Both the position numbers and the translations under genes were made by a program. A stretch of 64,000 nt of DNA from DASXPG01 sp036493755 (GTDB lineage: Bacteria; Gemmatimonadota; Gemmatimonadetes; Gemmatimonadales; JACORV01), in the NCBI GenBank assembly GCA_036493755.1, contig DASXPG010000106.1, positions 1 to 64,000 of the forward strand, in the 5' to 3' direction. Below are positions 43,699 to 51,716 of the stretch, in pieces (position 1 is the first letter of the stretch; each line of letters opens with the position of its first letter). The notes under the pieces are model-generated. The model ran no database searches, was not told where the DNA came from, and saw nothing but the letters and a program-made list of their open reading frames with translations.

Positions 43699-45710
43699 GG
43701 CTTCTGGATGAAGGCGGATGCCGCGGCCGTGACATCGCTATCGGGTAACGCATCTTCCTGCGAATAACCGCTGGACAACACCACCCGTAGATCGGGACGG
43801 ATGCGCAGCAGCTCCTGCATCGTCACCGCCCCGCTCATGTCCGGCATGGTCAGATCGAGCAGGACGACGTCGACCAGGTCGGGATTCTCGCGCAGCATGT
43901 GGATCGCCTGGATGCCCCCCAATGCCACCTTCACGGTAAAGCCTTTTGCGGAGAGAATCCGCTGTGCCACCGTGCGCACCGTCTCCTCGTCGTCGACGAT
44001 GAGCACCGATCCCGTGCGCTCGGGTGTGAATCGCGGCTCCGGCGCTTCCTCCGGCTCAACCGCCATCGCCGCCGCCCCGGCGCCGGGGAGCAGCACGCGG
44101 ATCGTCGTGCCCCGCCCCGGCGCGCTCTGGACGCGGATCGCGCCGCGATGCGAACGGACGATGCCGAGCACGGCGGCGAGTCCCAGTCCGCGGCCGGTGA
44201 ACTTGGTGGTGAAGAAAGGATCGAAGATCCGCGCCTGGGTCGCGGGATGCATGCCGTGACCGTCGTCCTGCACGTCCACGTAGCAGTAGCGACCGGCCGG
44301 AAGTCCGGCGCCGAGCTGCGCGTCGGCCAGGTAGGCGCGATCCACATCGGTGACGCCGGTGCGCACCCGGATCGTCCCGCTCGCCGACCCGATCGCCTCC
44401 GAGGCATTGGTAATCAGGTTCATCACCACCTGCCGCAGCTGGGTGGCGTCGGCTTCGATGGTCGGCAGCTCGGGTGAGAACTGGAAATCCAGACGCGCGT
44501 TCTTCGCCACCGCGGTGTGGAGCAGGTTCCCCATTTCCTCGACCAGCGACGAGATGTTGATCGGGCCGACGGAGAACTGCCCCTTCCCCGCGTAGGCCAG
44601 CAGCTGCCGGGTCAGCTCGGCGGCGCGCAGCGCGGCGGTCTCGATCTCCTTGAGCGTCTCGCGGACGGGCGAGTCGGGCGGCAGGTCCTGGATGGCGAGG
44701 CCCGCGTTCCCGAGAATCCCGACCAGCAGGTTGTTGAAGTCATGGGCGATGCCGCCGGAAAGGACGCCGAGGCTCTCGAGCTTCTGTGCGTGGAGCAGCT
44801 TCACCTGCACCTTGCGGCGTTCTTCCTCGGCCAGCTCGCGCTCGATGATCTCGGCCTGGAGCGCCTTGTTCGCGGTCTCGATCTCGGCGGTGCGCTCGGC
44901 GACGCGGCGCTCGAGCTGCTCGTTGGCGGCCCGGAGCGCGTCTTCCATGCGCTTGCGCTGGAAGTATTCCGGCACTTCAACCGGCGCGGCGTCCCGGCCG
45001 CGGCGCGCCAGCCCTACCATCTGGTGGCTCTCGACGTACCGGGCGAGATGACTCTCGATCCTGTCGGGGGGCGCCATGATGAAGCGGCAATGGGCGTCGC
45101 CCTTTGCCTGACACTCAACCTCGGCGGCGACCAGCGGAATCCCGAAACTCTCCTCGCACCACCCCGACGAGTAGCCGGCGTTCATGACGCAGACCGGGAA
45201 ATCGGGGCTGCGGCCGGCGCGCTTCCAGGCGTCGGCCTCGAAGCTGAAAGGATGGTCGTAGATGAGGTAGTACTCGCGGTCGGGCGTCGGCTTCGACTCG
45301 GGGAAGATCTCGACGAAGGCCCAGCCGGCGAACGAAAAGTGGATCGGCCCCGCGGAGAGCCGCTCGAGGGGCTCGGTGACACCCATCTTGGCGGCAAAGG
45401 CGTGGGCGTCGGCCTTGCCTAACGAGTGGGCCAGGTCGTAGAGCAGATTCTTGGCGACCGCCGACGCCTCCTCGGGACCCTGGTCGGCGTAGAGGGAGCG
45501 GACCAGGTCGAAGAACTCCACCGACATCGAGGCGGCGCGGACCAGGATGTAGCGCTCGCCGGATATGACGATCGAGGAGCGCTCGGGATCTTCGGTGCGA
45601 TCGGAGAAGTAGCGGCGCACGTACTCTTCCGCCTTCTGGAAGAGCGGCGCGATGGTCGCGGGGACGCTGACCGTCCGCAGCTGCGGACGCTGCTGCGTGA
45701 TCTCGGGCAT
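43650..45710 (-). CDS. hybrid sensor histidine kinase with XylR_N/V4R input domain
   Basis: 686 residues. The N-terminal ~230 residues match the XylR_N plus V4R arrangement, a soluble small-ligand sensor: SPDFPVCVMNAGYSSGWCEESFGIPLVAAEVECQAKG and AHCRFI hold the conserved Cys residues. A coiled coil (about 255-305) leads to the dimerisation helix with the phosphorylated His in GGIAHDFNNLL, an ATPase domain (NASEAIG, DDGHGM, GRGLGL), and a C-terminal receiver (LIVDDEE, phosphoacceptor Asp in VLLDLTMPDM, Lys in IQKPY). There are no membrane segments, so it senses a cytoplasmic signal. V4R domains often bind aromatic or tetrapyrrole-like ligands. Confidence 0.92.
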   Translation of the reverse strand: MPEITQQRPQLRTVSVPATIAPLFQKAEEYVRRYFSDRTEDPERSSIVISGERYILVRAASMSVEFFDLVRSLYADQGPEEASAVAKNLLYDLAHSLGKADAHAFAAKMGVTEPLERLSAGPIHFSFAGWAFVEIFPESKPTPDREYYLIYDHPFSFEADAWKRAGRSPDFPVCVMNAGYSSGWCEESFGIPLVAAEVECQAKGDAHCRFIMAPPDRIESHLARYVESHQMVGLARRGRDAAPVEVPEYFQRKRMEDALRAANEQLERRVAERTAEIETANKALQAEIIERELAEEERRKVQVKLLHAQKLESLGVLSGGIAHDFNNLLVGILGNAGLAIQDLPPDSPVRETLKEIETAALRAAELTRQLLAYAGKGQFSVGPINISSLVEEMGNLLHTAVAKNARLDFQFSPELPTIEADATQLRQVVMNLITNASEAIGSASGTIRVRTGVTDVDRAYLADAQLGAGLPAGRYCYVDVQDDGHGMHPATQARIFDPFFTTKFTGRGLGLAAVLGIVRSHRGAIRVQSAPGRGTTIRVLLPGAGAAAMAVEPEEAPEPRFTPERTGSVLIVDDEETVRTVAQRILSAKGFTVKVALGGIQAIHMLRENPDLVDVVLLDLTMPDMSGAVTMQELLRIRPDLRVVLSSGYSQEDALPDSDVTAAASAFIQKPYRPSDLVATMRRALA

Positions 45711-45839
45711 GGGCCTGTGGTGAAGGCTGGCAGACCGGACCGGATATCGCTAGGTGGGAGTCGAATCCCGGCCCGCGCCGGCGCCGGCCGCGATGGACGG
45801 CGAAGCCTGTTGGGGCCCCGCCGTCACCGCCGGCGCGCG

Positions 45840-46427
45840 CTAAAAGGCCAGCGCGGCCAGGATAAGGAACGAACGCGTCTTGTAGCTCGACGAGCTGGTC
45901 GTGGTGCTCAGCTTGAGATCGGTGAGGCCATACATATAACGCCCTTCGACCGACAAACCGCCGCCGTGCGTCCCGCCGAAACTGAGACCCGCGCCGATGA
46001 CGCCGGCGTAGCTGGTCTTGGGACGGCCGCTGGGACAGCTGCCGCTGCCGGCGCTGCAGTTCAGCTCGAAGGAGACCTGCGGACCGGCATACGCGTACGG
46101 CGCCACGCCGGCGGTCGGAATCATCAGCCGCAGGTAGCCCGGGACGTCGATGTAGTCGAGCCGCCGGCTGTCGGTGAAGGACGGCGCCGAAATACCGCGG
46201 CGGGCGTAGAGACCTTCGATGCCGAGTCCGATCGGACCCTTCTCGGTGCTCAAGGTCAAACCGCCGGTCCAGCCGGTATTCTGGCCCAGGCTTCCCGGCA
46301 GAGCGCCGCTATCGCGCACGTTGTTCCAGACAAGGCCGCCCTTGATTCCCACGCCCTGCGCCTGCGCTGTGGCCAGCGCGGCAAAGCAGAGCGGAACGGC
46401 GGCGAGCATTGCGAATGATCGTTTCAT
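45840..46427 (-). CDS. outer-membrane beta-barrel protein
   Basis: 195 residues with a cleavable signal peptide (MKRSFAMLAAVPLCFAALATAQA). Alternating hydrophobic strands fill the rest, and it ends in an aromatic residue (SFLILAALAF), the usual outer-membrane assembly signal. The segments IGLGIEGLYARRG and YIDVPGYLRLMIP recall PorT/OmpW-type small barrels. Two Cys residues (LNCSAGSGSC) could form an extracellular loop disulfide. It is probably monocistronic. Confidence 0.85.
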   Translation of the reverse strand: MKRSFAMLAAVPLCFAALATAQAQGVGIKGGLVWNNVRDSGALPGSLGQNTGWTGGLTLSTEKGPIGLGIEGLYARRGISAPSFTDSRRLDYIDVPGYLRLMIPTAGVAPYAYAGPQVSFELNCSAGSGSCPSGRPKTSYAGVIGAGLSFGGTHGGGLSVEGRYMYGLTDLKLSTTTSSSSYKTRSFLILAALAF

Positions 46428-46547
46428 GATCTCGGTTCCTCCAGGTTATCTCTGCATACACCGGCACGCCGTACGCCGGTTCCTGAACCACTCGTAAGGC
46501 GCCACAAAGCTGGGCGGCGACTGTCACAATGTCCGAATAGGGTGCAT

Positions 46548-46922
46548 TCAGATCTTGTGATCGCCGTCCGCGCCGTACGCATGGGTGGTCAGCAACTCAC
46601 GCGCGACGTTGATCCGGGAGATGTACGAGATGGTGTTTTCGCCGCGCTTGCGCTGCGGCAGCACGAAATGCGGATCCTCCGGGAGGGGGCTCGCCAGCCC
46701 GTTCACCATCAGATCGCCGCCATGCGACACGACCTCGGCCTCGAATCGCTCGATGGCGCTGAGCAGATCGGCCAGCTCATCCGGGCGCTCGCGCCTGGTC
46801 ACTTTCACGCCGCGGCGGCGCAGCCGGTCGGCGGTTTCGATCATCGCCGCGCGGATCTGCTCCTCGCGATGCGGGTTGAGCTCGTGCTGCAGGCGTTCGA
46901 AATCGCTTCCCCGATATTCCAT
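46548..46922 (-). CDS. hypothetical protein
   Basis: 124 residues with AGGAG about 7 bases before the ATG. It is hydrophilic and mostly helical at the start (ELNPHREEQIRAAMIETADRLRRRGV), then has a Gly-Asp loop (SHGGDLMVNG) and a Pro-rich LPEDPHFVLPQRKRGE stretch. No family is recognised. It is divergent from arsN2 across about 85 bases. Confidence 0.6.
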   Translation of the reverse strand: MEYRGSDFERLQHELNPHREEQIRAAMIETADRLRRRGVKVTRRERPDELADLLSAIERFEAEVVSHGGDLMVNGLASPLPEDPHFVLPQRKRGENTISYISRINVARELLTTHAYGADGDHKI

Positions 46923-47008
46923 GTTGCGCTCCTCATTCTGTCTCCTTGACTAGAGCGCCGCTCACACGGGAATGTTCCGGAATCCTTCAGCGACGGATAC
47001 ACAGGGAA

Positions 47009-47440
47009 ATGAATCTGCGTCAGGCAAAAACCGATGACCTGCCGGCTGTGAGCGCGCTCCTCGAAGCGCAGCGGCTGCCGCTCGACGGCGTCGCGGACTC
47101 GATTCGTGACTACATCATCGCCGAAGAAAAAGGCGCGGTCGCCGGCACCATCGGCCTCGAGCGCTACGAGCGCTACGGCCTGCTGCGCTCCGCGGCGGTC
47201 GCGACCGGCTGGCAGGGAAAGGGCGTGGGCCAACTGCTGGTGGAGCGGTTGCTGGAGACGGCGAAGGCCTGCGGCCTCACCGACGTCTACCTGTTCACGA
47301 CCACCGCCGAGCGGTACTTCCCGCGCTACGGCTTCAAGGTCATTCCGCGGGAGGCGGTGCCCGAGCCGGTGCAGCGGTCGGTCGAGTTCACGTCGGCCTG
47401 TCCATCGAGCGCCACGGTGATGGTGCGGGAAATCGCCTAG
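47009..47440 (+). CDS. arsN2: ArsN2-like GNAT N-acetyltransferase
   Basis: 143 residues from ATG 47009, where family similarity begins (MNLRQAKTDDLPAVSALLEAQRLPLDGV); an earlier in-frame start adds 21 unrelated residues. The GNAT acetyl-CoA pyrophosphate loop is VATGWQGKGVGQ. The signature of the arsenic-associated group is visible: YLFTTTAERYFPRYGF and EFTSACPSSATVMV, the latter with the conserved Cys. ArsN2 is usually encoded in arsenic-resistance operons and ArsN1 modifies phosphinothricin-like compounds, but no other ars gene is nearby. Confidence 0.87.
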   Translation: MNLRQAKTDDLPAVSALLEAQRLPLDGVADSIRDYIIAEEKGAVAGTIGLERYERYGLLRSAAVATGWQGKGVGQLLVERLLETAKACGLTDVYLFTTTAERYFPRYGFKVIPREAVPEPVQRSVEFTSACPSSATVMVREIA

Positions 47441-47447
47441 CGAGGTG

Positions 47448-47490
47448 AAAAAACCGCGGCGCGACCTCGAGGAAACTCGAAGCCGCGCCG
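47448..47490 (-). terminator. intrinsic terminator of tRNA-Lys
   Basis: On the minus strand, CGGCGCG and CGCGCCG arms (47484-47490 and 47457-47463) with an inner CGAG pair form a strong hairpin, followed by GCGGTTTTTTC (T-run at 47453-47448). It lies 20 bases downstream of the tRNA-Lys 3' end and also overlaps the region after arsN2. Confidence 0.75.
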
Positions 47491-47509
47491 GGGGTTACAG
47501 AATGATGAA

Positions 47510-47582
<73 letters not shown>

Positions 47583-47667
47583 GCGGGGCAAAAGTTCGCC
47601 AGCGCCGCCGGGTTTGGCAAGCACCGGAGTTCACCCGCCTTTGCCGAATTTCCTTCGCGAGCTGGTC

Positions 47668-48609
47668 GTGACCACTACGCAGTTCTTCACCTTGCTGCGC
47701 AAAGCCGCCAGCGCGTGGAACGACGACGACGCGTCCAGCATGGGCGCGGCGCTGTCGTACTACACGCTCTTTTCCATCGCGCCGCTGCTGGTGATCGTGA
47801 TCGCCGTCGGCGGACTCATCTTCGGCCGCGACGCGACGCAGGGCCAGATCCTCATCCAGCTGCGCGGGCTGATCGGCGACGCGGGCGCCCGAGCCGCGCA
47901 GGATCTCCTCCAGAGCGCCAACAGCCCGGCGAAGAGCGCGATGGCCGCCATCGTCGGCAGCATCACGCTGCTGCTCGGCGCCTCGAGCGTCTTTACCGAG
48001 CTTTACGGCGACCTCAACAAGATCTGGCGCATTCCCAGCGCCCCCAAGACGAGCGGCATCGTGCAGCTGATCCGCACCCGCATCCTCTCGTTCGGGATGA
48101 TCATCGGCGTCGGTTTCCTGCTCGTCGTCTCGCTGGTGATCTCGGCCGCGCTCGCCGCCGCCGGCGCCTGGTGGGGCGCGCGCGTCACCGACTGGCCCAG
48201 CGTGGTCCAGGCCATCAACGCGATCGTCAGTCTCGCCATCATCACCCTCGCCTTCGCCATGATCTACAAGGTGCTGCCCCGTGCCGACATCGCCTGGCGC
48301 GACGTCTGGATCGGCGCGCTGGTCACGGCGCTGCTCTTCGAAATCGGCAAACTGCTCATCGGCATCTACCTCGGCACGACGCGCATCGCCTCGGCCTTCG
48401 GCGCCACCGGCTCATTGGTGGTGTTCCTCGTCTGGGTCTATTACTCGGCCCAGATTTTCCTGCTGGGCGCCGAGTTCACGTGGGTTTATGCCTATCGCCA
48501 AGGCTCGCGCGCCAGCGAGGAGCCGCCCGCACCGGCACCCCGCCGCGCCGGCCGACCGATCAAGCGCGTCGCGCGGCACACCCGAACCAGGGTTGCCCCC
48601 AGGGCTTGA
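47668..48609 (+). CDS. YihY/BrkB-family inner-membrane protein
   Basis: 313 residues from a GTG at 47668; TTG codons at 47614 and 47641 in the same frame are alternatives, and no start has a good ribosome binding site. The family pattern is clear: WNDDDASSMGAALSYYTLFSIAPLLVIVIAVGGLIFG, then about six helices, GATGSLVVFLVWVYYSAQIFLLGAEFTWVYA, and a basic Pro/Arg-rich cytoplasmic tail. The molecular function of the family is unsettled (earlier called ribonuclease BN or a virulence factor). It is transcribed away from tRNA-Lys. Confidence 0.88.
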   Translation: MTTTQFFTLLRKAASAWNDDDASSMGAALSYYTLFSIAPLLVIVIAVGGLIFGRDATQGQILIQLRGLIGDAGARAAQDLLQSANSPAKSAMAAIVGSITLLLGASSVFTELYGDLNKIWRIPSAPKTSGIVQLIRTRILSFGMIIGVGFLLVVSLVISAALAAAGAWWGARVTDWPSVVQAINAIVSLAIITLAFAMIYKVLPRADIAWRDVWIGALVTALLFEIGKLLIGIYLGTTRIASAFGATGSLVVFLVWVYYSAQIFLLGAEFTWVYAYRQGSRASEEPPAPAPRRAGRPIKRVARHTRTRVAPRA

Positions 48610-48693
48610 GATGGCGTCCCCACTGGGGTTTCCCCGCGTTGCCGCGACGCCTCTTACGGGCTCATGACAGCGCTCCTAAGTTAGGCCTCCCAT

Positions 48694-50892
48694 ATGGTGA
48701 GCCCGCCCCAGCCCGAGTCGTCGGCCACTGAGCCGGTCCACCCGCAGATCGCGGGGCGGATCGGGGGCGCCTCGCCCCCCGCCCGGCTGCGGAGTCTCAC
48801 CGATGCCGAGACCCTGAAGGCCCTGGTCGGCAACCTCCGCGAAGGCGTGTACGTCACCAATCTCCAGGGCGAGATTCTCGACGCCAACACCGCCTTCCTC
48901 GACATGCTCGGCGTCACCTCGCTCGCTGAGCTGAGCCGGATCAACGCCTTCGACATCTTCGTCGACCCCGAGCAGCGGGTCCGCGAGCTGGAGCTGCTGC
49001 GCCAGGACGGCGCGGTCCGCGAATTCGAAATCGAGATTCGCCGCCCCGACGGCGGCCGCCGCACCGTGCTCGATTCCTGCACCTCGGTGCGCGACATCGA
49101 TTCCGAGGAGCTGCTCTTCCACGGTGTCCTGGTCGACATCACCGAGCGCAAGCTCTCCGAGCGGGCGCGCGAAGAATCGCAGGCCAGCCTGGAGCGCTCC
49201 ACCGCCGAGCTTCAGCGGGCGCTGTCGCTGCTGTCGACCACGCTCGAATCCACCGCCGACGGGATCCTGGTGATCGACGCGTCGGGCCGGGTGGAGACCT
49301 GCAACCGGAAGTTCCTGGAGATGTGGCGGCTGCCCGAGGAGCTGGTCGGCACCACCGACCAGGACGGGCTGGTGGGCGTGATGGCCGAGCAGCTCAAGGA
49401 CGGCGACGCGACGCAGCGCCGGGTGAAGGAGCTGGAGACCAACCCCGAGCTGGAGACCTACGACGAGATCGAGCTGAAGGACGGGCGGGTCTTCGAGCGG
49501 TACTCGATTCCGCAACGCCAGGGCGGCACCATCATGGGCCGCGTCTGGAGCTACCGCGACGTCACCGCGCGCAAGAGCGCGGAGATGCGGCTGGTGCACG
49601 ACGCCTTCCACGACGCACTGACCAACCTCCCCAACCGCGCGCTGTTCACCGACCTGCTGGCGCGATCGATCGGCCGGGCCAAGCGCCGCGACGATTACGC
49701 TTTCGCGCTGCTGTTCCTGGACATCGACCGCTTCAAGGTCGTCAACGACTCGTTAGGCCACCTGATCGGCGACCACCTCCTGGTCGCGATCGCGCGGCGG
49801 CTGGAACGGTGCCTGCGCCCCGGCGACACCGTGGCGCGGCTGGGCGGCGACGAATTCACCGTCCTGCTCGACGACATCATCGACGTCAGCGATGCCACCC
49901 GCATCGCCGACCGCATCCAGCGCGAGCTGAACCTCCCCTTCAACCTGAGCGGGCAGGAAGTCTTCACCAGCGCCAGCATCGGCATCGCCCTCTCGACCTC
50001 CAACTACGAGCGCCCCGACGACCTGTTGCGCGACGCCGACATCGCCATGTACCGCGCCAAGGCCCTCGGCAAGCAGCGGTACGAGGTCTTCGATTCGGCG
50101 ATGCACGCCAAGGCGGTCTCACAGCTCCAGCTCGAGACCGACCTGCGCCGGGCGCTGGACCGCGAGGAATTCCGGATCCACTATCAGCCGATCTTCTCGC
50201 TGATCAGCGGCAAGGTCCTCGGCTTCGAAGCGCTGGTACGCTGGCAGCATCCGCAGCGCGGCACCATCCTCCCCGACGAGTTCGTCCAGGTCGCCGAGGA
50301 AACGGGGCTGATCGTGCTGATCGGCCGGGTGGTCCTGCGTGAAGCCTGCCGCCAGCTGCGCGAGTGGCAGGTCCAGTTCCCGCACCAGACGCTGACGATC
50401 AGCGTCAACATCTCGGCCAAGCAGTTCCGGCAACCCGACCTGGTGGATCATATCTCGCGGGTGCTCACCGCCTGGGACCTCGATCCGCGCTCGCTGCGGC
50501 TCGAGATCACCGAGAGCGCCATCATCGAGAACGCGCCGGCCGCCATCGAGGCCCTGGCGCGGCTGCGCGCCCTGGGCATCCTGGTGGACCTCGACGATTT
50601 CGGCACCGGTTACTCGTCGCTGGGCTACCTGCACCGCTTCGATATCGACGCGCTGAAAATCGACCGCAGCTTCGTCAGCAACATCGGCGAGGGAGGCGAG
50701 AACAGCGAGATCGTGCGCACCATCGTGAACCTGGCCCGCGGCCTCGACATGGACGTCATCGCCGAGGGGGTCGAGCGGCCCGAGCAGCTGGCGATCCTGC
50801 GCTCGCTGGGGTGCGAGAAGGTCCAGGGATTCCTCTTCTCGCCGCCGCTGGCTACCGAGTCGGTGCGCGCCCTGCTGAAAGCCCGCGTCTGA
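48694..50892 (+). CDS. PAS-PAS-GGDEF-EAL cyclic-di-GMP enzyme
   Basis: 732 residues. Two PAS domains lie at about 38-155 and 175-295 (ITERK and VTARKSAE ends). The GGDEF domain is at about 300-465 with an intact active site LGGDEF. The EAL domain is at about 475-730 with FEALVRW, NISAKQF, EITES, DDFGTGYSSL and KIDRSF, all the metal and catalytic residues being present. It may both make and break cyclic-di-GMP, with PAS signals choosing between them. There are no membrane segments. The methyltransferase gene starts 3 bases after its stop, so they are probably co-transcribed. Confidence 0.94.
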   Translation: MVSPPQPESSATEPVHPQIAGRIGGASPPARLRSLTDAETLKALVGNLREGVYVTNLQGEILDANTAFLDMLGVTSLAELSRINAFDIFVDPEQRVRELELLRQDGAVREFEIEIRRPDGGRRTVLDSCTSVRDIDSEELLFHGVLVDITERKLSERAREESQASLERSTAELQRALSLLSTTLESTADGILVIDASGRVETCNRKFLEMWRLPEELVGTTDQDGLVGVMAEQLKDGDATQRRVKELETNPELETYDEIELKDGRVFERYSIPQRQGGTIMGRVWSYRDVTARKSAEMRLVHDAFHDALTNLPNRALFTDLLARSIGRAKRRDDYAFALLFLDIDRFKVVNDSLGHLIGDHLLVAIARRLERCLRPGDTVARLGGDEFTVLLDDIIDVSDATRIADRIQRELNLPFNLSGQEVFTSASIGIALSTSNYERPDDLLRDADIAMYRAKALGKQRYEVFDSAMHAKAVSQLQLETDLRRALDREEFRIHYQPIFSLISGKVLGFEALVRWQHPQRGTILPDEFVQVAEETGLIVLIGRVVLREACRQLREWQVQFPHQTLTISVNISAKQFRQPDLVDHISRVLTAWDLDPRSLRLEITESAIIENAPAAIEALARLRALGILVDLDDFGTGYSSLGYLHRFDIDALKIDRSFVSNIGEGGENSEIVRTIVNLARGLDMDVIAEGVERPEQLAILRSLGCEKVQGFLFSPPLATESVRALLKARV

Positions 50893-50895
50893 CCC

Positions 50896-51561
50896 GTGCC
50901 TACCAGCGCGCCTCAAAACATCACGACGGTCATCAGCATTCTCACCCAGCTCGCGCCGCGTCGCGTGCTGGACATCGGCTGCGGTTTCGGGAAGTACGGC
51001 GTGCTGGCACGGGAGTATCTGGACGTATGGCACGGCCGGCTGGACAAGCGGGACTGGACCACCGAGCTGATCGGCATCGAGGCCCACGCGCCGTACCGAA
51101 ATCCGATCCACGATTTCGTGTACGACAAGGTCCACTACACCGAGGCGCAGGCCGCGCTGCCGTCGTTAGGCAGCTTCGACGCGGCGTTGATGCTGGACGT
51201 GATCGAGCACTTCGAGAAGCCCGCCGCGCGGGAGCTGGTGCGCGACTGCCTGGCCCGGAGCCGGGCGTTGATCATCTCCACTCCGTCGGCCTTCTATCCC
51301 CAGGCGGCGCATTTCGACAACCGCCACGAAGAGCACCATAGCCTCTGGACCCGGGATGATTTCGATCCCGGCGTCCAGGTGCGGACCATCCGGGTCGTGG
51401 CCTGCGACATTTTCGTGGCATCGCGGGAAGCGCTCCCCGACTCGGTCTTCGCGCTGGCCGATCCGGCCGACGTCGTGTACCTGCGTTCCAGACAGAAGCT
51501 GGGCCCGGCCGGCTTTCCCTTGTCGCTCCTGCTGAAAGGCCTGAACCGGCTCCTCTCGTAA
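50896..51561 (+). CDS. SAM-dependent methyltransferase
   Basis: 221 residues from a GTG 3 bases after the preceding stop. The Rossmann motif I is VLDIGCGFGKYGVLA, an acidic residue follows in GIEAHAPY, and motif post-II is AALMLDVIEHFEKP, with Asp and His as in type 11/12 methyltransferases. The C-terminal half (SLWTRDDFDPG...VVACDIFVASREALP) is less conserved. The substrate is unknown. Coupling to a cyclic-di-GMP enzyme may mean surface or polysaccharide modification. Confidence 0.85.
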   Translation: MPTSAPQNITTVISILTQLAPRRVLDIGCGFGKYGVLAREYLDVWHGRLDKRDWTTELIGIEAHAPYRNPIHDFVYDKVHYTEAQAALPSLGSFDAALMLDVIEHFEKPAARELVRDCLARSRALIISTPSAFYPQAAHFDNRHEEHHSLWTRDDFDPGVQVRTIRVVACDIFVASREALPDSVFALADPADVVYLRSRQKLGPAGFPLSLLLKGLNRLLS

Positions 51562-51716
51562 GGCGGTTTGCGCGTCGCGGCCAGGCGACAGGTGGGAACC
51601 GGCGGCGACGCGCACTAATTGGTAGCGAACAGGCTCGACGCCGCCCGGATTTGTCGCGATTTTCGCGCTCACCGCCTCCGGCGATGGGGTTCGCTTCTTG
51701 CCAATCCATCGTCGGC

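Noticed and set aside
45740..45770. Sequence resembling a tRNA T-arm (GTCGAATCCC)
   Set aside because: The stem does not pair correctly and no acceptor, D-arm or anticodon arm is found around it.
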